Part shown: one piece after another, positions 1 through 6,349 of the stretch | How the letters are laid out: every line of letters begins with the position of its first letter | How positions within the stretch are numbered: position 1 is the stretch's first letter | Source of the DNA: Prevotella sp. | GTDB lineage: Bacteria; Bacteroidota; Bacteroidia; Bacteroidales; Bacteroidaceae | Length of the DNA stretch: 7,464 nucleotides | Direction of reading: 5' to 3' | Assembly (NCBI GenBank): GCA_017632825.1 | Contig: JAGBQP010000043.1 | Coordinates: 1 to 7,464 of the forward strand | Notes under the pieces: generated by a model | Seen by the model: only the letters and a program-made list of their open reading frames with translations | Databases searched by the model: none | What the model was told of the DNA's origin: nothing | Position numbers and translations under genes: made by a program

Positions 1-870
1 CTTCCAGCGGTTATGTGTCCAGAGGTAGTAGGCAGGTTCACGACGGATGGTCTCTTCCAACATCAGGAAGAAACGGCGTGTAATCTCATTTTCGGGTTCT
101 TGTGATGCATGGGGGGATACCAACTTAAAGGTACAGACGTACTGACCACGCTTGGGGCGCTCTACATCTATATAGAACACGGCATCATCCATCTTCTTCA
201 TAATGCGTTCTCCACCAGTAAACACCGGTGTGTCGTGGTTGAGGAATGGCAGCCAAAGATGGATGTTGTGCCAGCGAGGTGCTTGATCGCTGATGTAGCC
301 CATGAGCGTACGACTATTCTTGCGCTTAGAGCTTACCAGATGACGCAGAATATCTTGCTTGCGGATGCATACACCGCCATGGGATTTACGGATGGTGATA
401 AACAATTTGTCGAAAGCTGCGTTGTAGAGTGGGTGATAAATCAATCCCATCACAGCATCGGGATAGTGTGGAAAGGCCAAGCCAATGCCGGACAGCCATT
501 CCCAATTACAGTAATGGCCCATCATGAGGGCAATGCTGCGTTCTTCAGCAAAGACTTGTTCCATTTGTTCGCTACCACGGAACTCAAGGTGACGCATTAA
601 CTTCTCATTGCTCATGCTCAGCAGTTTGAAAGTCTCAAAGATATAGTCACAGAACCAGTGGTAGAAACGACGCTCTATTTGCAGGAGTTGTTTTTCATCA
701 TACGCCGGGAACGATGTACTGAGATTATTCTTGACTACCTTTCTTCTGTATCTGACGATATAGTAGACTAACAGAAACAGCGCATCGCTAAATAGGTATA
801 GCAGCCTGAATGGCAGTAAGGATATGGCGTAAGCAAATCCGTATATGATATAATAGAGAAAATGGTTCAT
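1..870 (-). CDS. LpxL/HtrB-like lysophospholipid (lipid A) acyltransferase, C-terminus cut by window edge
   Basis: I translated this gene directly: 290 codons run from ATG at 870 to the left edge with no stop, so the 3' end is missing, probably by a small amount given the usual family length of about 290-310 residues. The N-terminus is a hydrophobic membrane anchor (about residues 3-37). The segment MGHYCNWEW carries the H-x4-D/E catalytic pair of the LpxL/HtrB family as H119 and E124. Further family landmarks are SDQAPRW (194-200), an FTGGERIMKKMDDAVFY block (217-233) and LWTHNRWK at 283-290, the typical C-terminal motif. Family members add an acyl chain from acyl-ACP to a lipid A precursor or related lysolipid at the inner face of the inner membrane. 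The start abuts the stop of the upstream phosphotransferase (TAAATG), indicating translational coupling. The family is firm; lipid A versus another acceptor is not decidable here. Confidence 0.88.
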   Translation of the reverse strand, partial: MNHFLYYIIYGFAYAISLLPFRLLYLFSDALFLLVYYIVRYRRKVVKNNLSTSFPAYDEKQLLQIERRFYHWFCDYIFETFKLLSMSNEKLMRHLEFRGSEQMEQVFAEERSIALMMGHYCNWEWLSGIGLAFPHYPDAVMGLIYHPLYNAAFDKLFITIRKSHGGVCIRKQDILRHLVSSKRKNSRTLMGYISDQAPRWHNIHLWLPFLNHDTPVFTGGERIMKKMDDAVFYIDVERPKRGQYVCTFKLVSPHASQEPENEITRRFFLMLEETIRREPAYYLWTHNRWK

Positions 871-2661
871 TTAACGTTTCTTCAAATCATTAGTTGTTAC
901 TTGCAAAATGGCCTTGTTAAGACGTACCAGACGTGTGCTGTCTGCTGTTTGGCTGATGGTTAGTTGCCTGGCGTCGAAGTCGTAGAGGATATGTCCTGTG
1001 CTGTCAATAAGCAACTGGGCATTATTATAGTTGTTGACAGCTGTAGGGTACCGATAGCTCTTGGAGAGTATATCGCGACTGAAAGTAAACTCTTTGTGAT
1101 TAAGACGCAACTGTCCCAAAAGTGTAGCAGCCAAGTCACTTTGGTTGCAGAGCGATTCGATACATCGTGGCTCTTTCACAGCTCCGCCAATCCACAGCAT
1201 GGGAATATGGTTCTTTTGCAGTGGTTTTGACTGGTCGATATCTTGATTGTTGATACCATGGTCGGCCAGCATAATAACGAGCAGATTCTGCCAGGCTGGC
1301 GTCTGCTTGAGAGGTTCAATAAAGTTGTGTAGGCATCGGTCAAGGTAGGCAAAGGCGTTCTTTTTCTCATCGGGATGCTGCTTGATAGGTACATCCCAGG
1401 GCTCATGACTGCTCAGTGTGGAGTAGCCAATCAGATAATGACCGGAATTCCCTTGCTCTTGTATCATGTTGCTAAGTCTCTCAAAGGTGATGTCGTCACG
1501 TACGCCCCATTTTGCCGAATGACGCTCAAGAGTAGTGAAGTCATCCATGCTGACCAGCCGTTCCCAACCTGTTGATACAAGATAGCTGCGCATGTTGGTG
1601 AAATTGATGTCGCCACCATAAAGATAGCTTGTCTCATAGCCTTCTTGCTGCAGACAACTGGCAATGCTGGGTAGTGTGCGACTCTTTTCCGGCATCTTCA
1701 TGACCGATAAAGACGGGAACGAGGGGTAACCGCTCAGTGTACAGAGTGTTCCACGGTCTGTTCTCCAGGAGTTGGCATAGCAGTTGGCGAAACAAATGCC
1801 TTCTTCTTTGAGTCTTTGCAGATAAGGCATGGCGTCGGCAAATTGTTCTCCGGCGCTCTCCAAGAGAATGATGATCACGTTCGGGCGGGCGGTAGTAAGG
1901 AGCGTGTCGCTCTGTACACTTTCCGTTGTATAGACGGGAGCTGTCAAACTTATACTTTCGTCATCATCCATCAACTGATATTGTTCGGTGTTTCCCATTG
2001 TATGACTCAGAGAGTAGAGAAAACTGAAGACGGGGTTGACTGCTGCATGGTTCAGGAACTGGTTCTGAGAGTAGTATACCTGGCCGATGTTTGTTGTTGA
2101 CTCGCCAAAGCCGCCACGAATGCCAATAACCATCAGAGGTATCATCAAAAGATAAAGCAGTGTTTCTATGAGACGCTGCCTGCCGACGGAGGTATAACGG
2201 CAAAAATGGCTATAAGCCATGTAAAACAAATAGGAAATCAAACCTATCAGGGCAAGTCTGATGATGATATAGCTTGTAGAAACGCTGGCCGTTGCTTCCG
2301 TTGGTGTCTCCAGATAGCTTAAGCACGAGGCATCGAGCTTGAACCCCCAGAACGGATAAAGACTGGTGTCGGCTACGAAGGCAAGGGCAAAAGCCAGGGC
2401 AATTATTGCATAGTACGTATGGTATAGCCATCTGGGAACAGTGAGCCAAAGAGAAGTCACAGTCAGCAGGAACGGCACGATAATGAAGTAGAGGGCTGTC
2501 GATAAATCCAGTGAAAGTCCATGCCCAACGACATTCATTATATCTGCAGCCGTGAAGGGATGTCCCTCATGATTGAATACCATGAAAGCCACCTTGGCTA
2601 CGACAAACAGCAGAATTGTCAGAAGATAGGTCTTAACCAGATAAGCCAGTCGTTGTTTCAT
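871..2661 (-). CDS. LtaS-like membrane phosphotransferase (alkaline phosphatase/sulfatase superfamily)
   Basis: This 596-residue protein has the architecture of lipoteichoic acid synthase and related enzymes: about five N-terminal membrane helices (near 9-28, 54-76, 83-100, 131-150, 166-182), a linker, then an extracytoplasmic sulfatase-type domain from about 259. Likely catalytic and metal residues are visible: E268 in IILLESAG, nucleophile T301 in WRTDRGT, H419 in SSHEPW, D467-H468 in MLADHG, and H485 in KNHIPMLW. YLYGGDINFTNM (347-357 region) matches the substrate-pocket segment of this family. Known relatives transfer phosphoglycerol or phosphoethanolamine from a phospholipid to a glycan or lipid on the outer side of the inner membrane. 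A diderm of this kind makes no lipoteichoic acid, so the acceptor is unknown. It lies between an MsbA-like exporter and a lipid acyltransferase, which suggests an envelope lipid or lipoglycan. Its ATG overlaps the exporter stop by one base (TAATG). True sulfatase activity is unlikely: no C/S-x-P-x-R formylglycine motif is seen. Confidence 0.88.
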   Translation of the reverse strand: MKQRLAYLVKTYLLTILLFVVAKVAFMVFNHEGHPFTAADIMNVVGHGLSLDLSTALYFIIVPFLLTVTSLWLTVPRWLYHTYYAIIALAFALAFVADTSLYPFWGFKLDASCLSYLETPTEATASVSTSYIIIRLALIGLISYLFYMAYSHFCRYTSVGRQRLIETLLYLLMIPLMVIGIRGGFGESTTNIGQVYYSQNQFLNHAAVNPVFSFLYSLSHTMGNTEQYQLMDDDESISLTAPVYTTESVQSDTLLTTARPNVIIILLESAGEQFADAMPYLQRLKEEGICFANCYANSWRTDRGTLCTLSGYPSFPSLSVMKMPEKSRTLPSIASCLQQEGYETSYLYGGDINFTNMRSYLVSTGWERLVSMDDFTTLERHSAKWGVRDDITFERLSNMIQEQGNSGHYLIGYSTLSSHEPWDVPIKQHPDEKKNAFAYLDRCLHNFIEPLKQTPAWQNLLVIMLADHGINNQDIDQSKPLQKNHIPMLWIGGAVKEPRCIESLCNQSDLAATLLGQLRLNHKEFTFSRDILSKSYRYPTAVNNYNNAQLLIDSTGHILYDFDARQLTISQTADSTRLVRLNKAILQVTTNDLKKR

Positions 2662-4487
2662 TAGCTCTGCATCTCGTGGAGTTTCTTATAGTAGCCATCT
2701 ACGGACAGCAATTCCTCATGGGTGCCACGTTCCACAATCTTTCCATCGTGGAGTACACATATTTCGTCTGCATTCTTAATGGTTGACAGACGGTGGGCAA
2801 TGGCAACAGTGGTTCGTGTCTTCATCAGGCGTTCCAGGGCATCCTGAACGAGTCGTTCGCTTTCTGTGTCCAGTGCTGAAGTGGCTTCGTCGAGGATGAG
2901 GATGGGTGGGTTCTTCAGAATGGCACGGGCAATGCTTACGCGTTGGCGCTGACCTCCGGAAAGACGACCGCCACGGTCGCCGATGTTTGTGTCGAACTGA
3001 TGCTCTGACGCCATAATGAAGTCGTAGGCGTTGGCTATTTTTGCCGCTTCCTCAATCTGCTCCTGAGTGGCATTGTCAACACCGAATGCTATGTTGTTCC
3101 GGAACGAGTCGTTGAAGAGAATAGCCTCCTGGTTCACGTTGCCGATGAGCTGACGAAGGTCGTGAATGCCCAGTTCTTTTACGTTGATGCCATCAATAAG
3201 TACTTCACCTTCCTGTACATCGTAATAGCGGGGAATAAGATCAACCATCGTCGACTTGCCACTGCCACTCTGTCCTACGAGAGCTATGGTTTTGCCCTTT
3301 GGAATCGTAAGATTGATGTCTTTTAGGACCCACTGCTCGCCATAGCGGAACGAGACATGACGAAATTCTATCTGATGTTCGAAGCTGTCTATGTGCTGAG
3401 GCTGTGTTACCTCCATGATGGTGTTTTCTGCTTTCAGAATCTTGTCAATTCGTTCCATCGAAGCCAGTCCTTTCGGGATATTATATCCAGCTTTGGAGAA
3501 TTCTTTCAGCGGCTGAATAATAGAATAGAGAATTACCATGTAATAGATGAATGTCGGTCCTGTAATAGCTTGATTGGTGAGTACCAGGATACCGCCAAAC
3601 CATAGTACAATAATAATCATCACCGTACCCAAGAACTCACTCATCGGGTGGGCCATCGACTGACGGATGTTCACACGCATGATGTCATTGCGGTAGGCTG
3701 AGTTGATCTTGTCAAAGCGTGTGTTCATTTTCTCTTCTGCACAGAAAGCCTTGATAATACGTAGTCCGCCAAGCGTCTCCTCCACCTGACTCATGGTGTC
3801 GCTCCACAGTGCCTGTGCTGCTATACTCTTGCGTTTCAGTTTACGACCCACTAATCCCATGAACCACCCGAAGATAGGCACAAAGACAATGGTAAACAAT
3901 GTGAGCTGCCAGGAGACAAAGAGCAAAGTTGAGAAATAGACAATAATCAGGATGGGGTTTTTGAAGAGCATGTCAAGACTCGACATGATGCTCGATTCCA
4001 CCTCTTGTACATCACCACTCATACGGGCTATAATGTCGCCTTTGCGCTCTTCTGAGAAGAAGCCTAAGGGTAGTGCAGTAATTTTCTGGTAGAGCTGGTT
4101 GCGTATATCGCGAACAACACCTGTACGAATGGGAATAATGGTAGCTGATGACGCGAAGTAGGCTCCCGTCTTCAGGGCTGTAGTAAAGGCTAAGAACAGA
4201 CCGATGAACAATAGTGTTGTTGTTTGCCCATAGTCGGCTATCATCCCCAATACAAAGTAGTTCAGATTGTTCATAAGCACATCCTGAACGTTACTCCAAT
4301 CCCACGCCATATAGCCTGTCGCAGCTTCTACATCACCAGTCTGGAAAAGAATTTGAAGAATGGGAATCAAAGCTGCAAACGAGAAGATATTCAGTATGGC
4401 TGAGAGAATGTTGAAGATGACCGACAACACCAGGTATTTCTTGTATGGCGGTACAAAGCGCCTCAGTACACTCAGGAATTCCTTCAT
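2661..4487 (-). CDS. MsbA-like type I ABC exporter (fused membrane and ATPase domains)
   Basis: At 608 residues this is a full half-transporter that should work as a homodimer in the inner membrane. The membrane domain spans about 1-345, with hydrophobic helices near 18-48, 76-108, 175-213 and 284-326. The ATPase domain follows, with all motifs intact: Walker A GQSGSGKST (405-413), Q-loop Q453, signature LSGGQRQR (509-516), Walker B ILILDE (529-534) with catalytic E534, D-loop SALD (537-540) and switch H565 in AHRLSTI. This is the layout of MsbA, the flippase for the lipid A core, and of many other lipid or peptide exporters. No peptidase domain is present, which argues against a bacteriocin exporter. 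It starts 5 nt after miaB stops and overlaps the next gene by 1 nt. Lipid export is inferred from the flanking acyltransferase and phosphotransferase; sequence alone cannot tell MsbA from a paralogue. Confidence 0.92.
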   Translation of the reverse strand: MKEFLSVLRRFVPPYKKYLVLSVIFNILSAILNIFSFAALIPILQILFQTGDVEAATGYMAWDWSNVQDVLMNNLNYFVLGMIADYGQTTTLLFIGLFLAFTTALKTGAYFASSATIIPIRTGVVRDIRNQLYQKITALPLGFFSEERKGDIIARMSGDVQEVESSIMSSLDMLFKNPILIIVYFSTLLFVSWQLTLFTIVFVPIFGWFMGLVGRKLKRKSIAAQALWSDTMSQVEETLGGLRIIKAFCAEEKMNTRFDKINSAYRNDIMRVNIRQSMAHPMSEFLGTVMIIIVLWFGGILVLTNQAITGPTFIYYMVILYSIIQPLKEFSKAGYNIPKGLASMERIDKILKAENTIMEVTQPQHIDSFEHQIEFRHVSFRYGEQWVLKDINLTIPKGKTIALVGQSGSGKSTMVDLIPRYYDVQEGEVLIDGINVKELGIHDLRQLIGNVNQEAILFNDSFRNNIAFGVDNATQEQIEEAAKIANAYDFIMASEHQFDTNIGDRGGRLSGGQRQRVSIARAILKNPPILILDEATSALDTESERLVQDALERLMKTRTTVAIAHRLSTIKNADEICVLHDGKIVERGTHEELLSVDGYYKKLHEMQS

Positions 4488-4492
4488 ATTTG

Positions 4493-5845
4493 TTATTTGT
4501 CATTATGCGGTATAGCCTCACCAAGCAGCGTGGCACTGGTAGAGCCAATGATGCGTACTCTCACGGTCTCACCGATATGGTGACCGGCTTTGTCGAATAC
4601 CACCATTTTGTTTTGCTCTGTACGGCCGCAGAGCTGTTCGCGTGAACGCTTTGAGAATCCTTCTACGAGCACATCAAACTCTTTGCCCTCATCCTTTTTG
4701 TTCTGTTCTGCAGAAATCTCTGTCTGAAGGGCGATGAGCTCGTTCAGACGACGAATCTTCTCATCTTCTGGTACGTTGTCGGGCAGATGCTTCGAGGCAT
4801 AGGTGCCTGGGCGCTCTGAGTACTTGAACATAAAAGCTGAGTCGTAGTGTACTTCACGCATGAGACTAAGACTGAGCTGATGATCCTCCTCCGTCTCGGA
4901 GTGATAGCCCACGAAGATGTCGGTTGACAAAGCACAGTCAGGGATGATGCGACGAATGGCTGCTACACGGTCTAAGTACCATTCACGGGTGTACTTTCGG
5001 TTCATCAGCTTTAGGATACGGTCGGAACCGCTTTGTACGGGCAGATGTATATGCTTGCACACGTTGGGCATCTCGGCAATGACTTTCAGTGTTTCGTCAC
5101 TCATGTCCTTCGGGTGGCTGGTCGTGAAACGTACACGCATCTCTGGCGCTTCCTCTGCCACTTTCCGCAACAGTTCAGGAAAACCTACGGACAGTCCGGC
5201 TTCGTTAGCAAACTTGTAGCTGTTTACATTCTGTCCCAACAGCGTCACTTCTTTGAAACCGCGGTCACGCAAATCGCGTACTTCACGGAGAATGCTCTCT
5301 ACATCGCGACTGCGTTCACGGCCACGGGTATAAGGTACAATGCAATAGTGGCAGAAGTTGTTGCAACCGCGCATAATGCTCACAAAACCACCTATCTTGT
5401 GGCCGAGACCGATACGTTGTGGTACCACGTCGCGATAGGTCTCTGTGGTTGACAGTTCGATGTCCATGGCTTTGTGCCCAAGCTCTGCCTGTGCAATCAG
5501 GTCGGGCAGGCTCAAGTATGCATCGGGGCCGGCCACCAAGTCAGCACCATATTTTTCTAACAGATCATTTTGCACGCGCTCGGCCATACAGCCCAATACA
5601 CCAATAACGAGTGTGCCTTTCTCGCTTTTTGCCCTTTTTGTTTTTTCGCTTTTCAGGGCCTCCAGTCTGTGAATAATCTTCTGTTCCGCATTGTCACGTA
5701 CAGAACAGGTGTTCAAGAATACGGCGTCAGCCTCTTCTATGACTTCGGTTGTCTCATATCCAGCCATCTTCATGACAGAGGCAACAACCTCTGAGTCAGC
5801 CACGTTCATCTGACATCCGTACGTTTCAATCAATAGTTTCTTCAT
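4493..5845 (-). CDS. miaB: MiaB, tRNA-2-methylthio-N6-dimethylallyladenosine-37 synthase
   Basis: MiaB is a radical SAM methylthiotransferase that converts i6A37 to ms2i6A37 in tRNAs reading UNN codons. The 450-residue protein shows all three family domains. The N-terminal domain begins MKKLLIETYGCQMN and supplies the auxiliary cluster cysteines C11, C47 (NTCSVR) and C86 (LGCMAER). The radical SAM core has the C-x3-C-x2-C triad C161, C165, C168 (RGCNNFCHYC), followed by HLPVQSGSD (267-275), ETEEDH (317-322) and FKYSERPGTYA (340-350). The C-terminal TRAM domain, which binds tRNA, covers about 387-445. A lysine-rich stretch with a repeated KSEK (66-69 and 73-76) lies between the C47 and C86 motifs. 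The ATG at 5845 gives the expected family start and sits about 25 nt below a good promoter. It is the first gene of the four-gene minus-strand operon. Confidence 0.97.
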   Translation of the reverse strand: MKKLLIETYGCQMNVADSEVVASVMKMAGYETTEVIEEADAVFLNTCSVRDNAEQKIIHRLEALKSEKTKRAKSEKGTLVIGVLGCMAERVQNDLLEKYGADLVAGPDAYLSLPDLIAQAELGHKAMDIELSTTETYRDVVPQRIGLGHKIGGFVSIMRGCNNFCHYCIVPYTRGRERSRDVESILREVRDLRDRGFKEVTLLGQNVNSYKFANEAGLSVGFPELLRKVAEEAPEMRVRFTTSHPKDMSDETLKVIAEMPNVCKHIHLPVQSGSDRILKLMNRKYTREWYLDRVAAIRRIIPDCALSTDIFVGYHSETEEDHQLSLSLMREVHYDSAFMFKYSERPGTYASKHLPDNVPEDEKIRRLNELIALQTEISAEQNKKDEGKEFDVLVEGFSKRSREQLCGRTEQNKMVVFDKAGHHIGETVRVRIIGSTSATLLGEAIPHNDK

Positions 5846-5870
5846 CTTTACTTTTTTCTGATTCTGACTG

Positions 5871-5901
5871 CAAAGGTACGAAAAGTCAGGCGCATAACAA
5901 A
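5871..5901 (-). promoter_or_regulatory. Bacteroidetes-type promoter for the miaB operon
   Basis: Read on the minus strand there is TTTG (5901-5898), a 19-nt spacer, then TACCTTTG (5878-5871). This fits the Bacteroidetes sigma-factor pattern TTTG-N19-21-TAnnTTTG exactly. Transcription would start near 5865, giving a leader of about 20 nt before the miaB ATG at 5845. The leader is A-rich (AGAAAAAAGTAAAG), with no classical Shine-Dalgarno, as is usual in this phylum. No further promoter of this quality was noticed at the very short junctions inside the operon. Confidence 0.8.
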
Positions 5902-5998
5902 GAAACTTGTTTCTTTTTTTGCTGCAACGCTTGACAACAACGGAACCTCTTGTGGCCTTTCATTCTTGACTTCGTGTTCTGATGATGACGGCGACGTG

Positions 5999-6106
5999 GG
6001 TACTTTAGATGCTGTTAGGACTGTCATCAACAACGAAACTCTTAGCGAGGAATGCATCAACCAGAGCGTTCGTCGTATCCTAAAACTAAAGCAAAAGATC
6101 AGATAA
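5999..6106 (+). pseudogene. C-terminal remnant of a GH3 glycosidase (NagZ/beta-N-acetylhexosaminidase-like)
   Basis: In the plus-strand frame ending at TAA 6104-6106 the translation includes LDAVRTVINNET followed by LSEECINQSVRRILKLK. This has the pattern of the last helix and tail of the catalytic domain of glycoside hydrolase family 3 enzymes: an alanine/valine-rich helix, then a (L/I)SEERI(D/N)xSVRRIL-x-LK ending. Only about 33 residues are recognisable. The catalytic (beta/alpha)8 domain is absent, and the space upstream is occupied by the miaB promoter and miaB itself. The frame is free of stops back to 5795 but has no ATG in that stretch; the only GTG close to the remnant is at 5996. 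I read it as the relic of a gene lost by deletion or rearrangement. The match is from memory of the family, with no search run, and the segment is short. Confidence 0.5.
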
Positions 6107-6128
6107 TCGGCAAATTGGCTGAAACATA

Positions 6129-6161
6129 AAAGTGCCGCAAACCTTTGGTATGCAGCACTTT
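6129..6161 (-). terminator. Hairpin terminator downstream of tRNA-Leu (possibly bidirectional)
   Basis: A near-perfect inverted repeat of 33 nt folds as AAAGTGC, mismatch, GCA, mismatch, ACC, loop TTT, then GGT, mismatch, TGC, mismatch, GCACTTT: 13 base pairs and two mismatches around a 3-nt loop. On the minus strand the 3' arm runs into TTTTATGTTT, a reasonable U-tract, 37 nt after the end of the tRNA. This fits an intrinsic terminator for the tRNA transcript. On the plus strand the hairpin is followed by ACTTTTGCTT, so it may also stop transcription from the other side. Confidence 0.65.
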
Positions 6162-6197
6162 ACTTTTGCTTCGAGACATTGTTTGAAGTACTCTAAG

Positions 6198-6279
6198 TAC
6201 CCAGAGCCGGGGTCGAACCGGCACGGGTTGCCCCACTGGTGTTTGAGACCAGCGCGTCTACCGATTCCGCCATCTGGGC
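6198..6279 (-). tRNA. tRNA-Leu (anticodon CAA)
   Basis: The minus strand folds as an 82-nt class II tRNA. The parts in order are acceptor GCCCAGA pairing with TCTGGGT (first pair G-U), 3-bp D stem GCG/CGC around GAATCGGTAGA, anticodon stem CTGGT/ACCAG with loop CTCAAAC, long variable arm GGG-GCAA-CCC, T stem GCCGG/CCGGC with loop TTCGACC, and discriminator A73. The anticodon CAA lies at 6245-6243 and reads UUG. The long variable arm and A73 are leucine identity features. The CCA end is not encoded and must be added after transcription. A37 is present, the position modified by MiaA and MiaB, but position 38 is C. The gene has its own promoter and a downstream hairpin. Confidence 0.96.
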
Positions 6280-6292
6280 TCGAAAAGCGGTG

Positions 6293-6323
6293 CAAAGATA
6301 CTAAGAAAATCGGAACTGACAAA
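6293..6323 (-). promoter_or_regulatory. Bacteroidetes-type promoter for tRNA-Leu
   Basis: On the minus strand TTTG (6323-6320) is followed after 19 nt by TATCTTTG (6300-6293), an exact fit to TTTG-N19-TAnnTTTG with the same spacing as the miaB promoter. The -7 box ends 13 nt before the first base of the tRNA, implying a short 5' leader for RNase P to remove. Just upstream, 6324-6350 is strongly A/T-rich and could act as an UP-like element. Confidence 0.8.
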
Positions 6324-6349
6324 GAAAACTGATAAAAAACTGAAAAATA

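Larger units (their letters stand above)
5846..6197. other. Intergenic block between miaB and tRNA-Leu
   Basis: No intact gene is visible in these 352 bases. They hold the miaB promoter (5871-5901), the GH3 C-terminal remnant (about 5999-6106), and the tRNA-Leu terminator hairpin (6129-6161). The stretch 5902-5998 is unexplained. It keeps the same open plus-strand frame as the remnant but has no ATG. The antisense frame opens at ATG 6060 and runs to 5848, but its serine- and lysine-rich translation resembles nothing I know and it overlaps the promoter. Confidence 0.6.

Noticed and set aside
109..600. Plus-strand open frame of 163 codons
   Set aside because: It lies wholly antisense to the acyltransferase, whose minus-strand frame shows clear family motifs. 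The plus-strand translation resembles no family I know.
5033..5452. Plus-strand open frame of 139 codons
   Set aside because: It is antisense to the radical SAM core of miaB, including the cysteine triad; it is a by-product of codon use in miaB.
5630..5655. Possible programmed frameshift site (AAAAAAC run) in miaB
   Set aside because: The run is split as GAA AAA ACA in the reading frame, not A AAA AAC, so the slippery heptamer is out of phase. The gene is complete in one frame.
5969..5998. Lipobox-like LTSC followed by acidic residues, as in a surface lipoprotein
   Set aside because: No start codon and no convincing signal peptide precede it (polar DNNG lies where the hydrophobic core should be), so I do not annotate a lipoprotein.
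5848..6060. Minus-strand open frame of 70 codons just upstream of miaB
   Set aside because: The serine- and lysine-rich translation matches nothing known, it spans the miaB promoter, and the opposite strand has a better explanation (GH3 tail).
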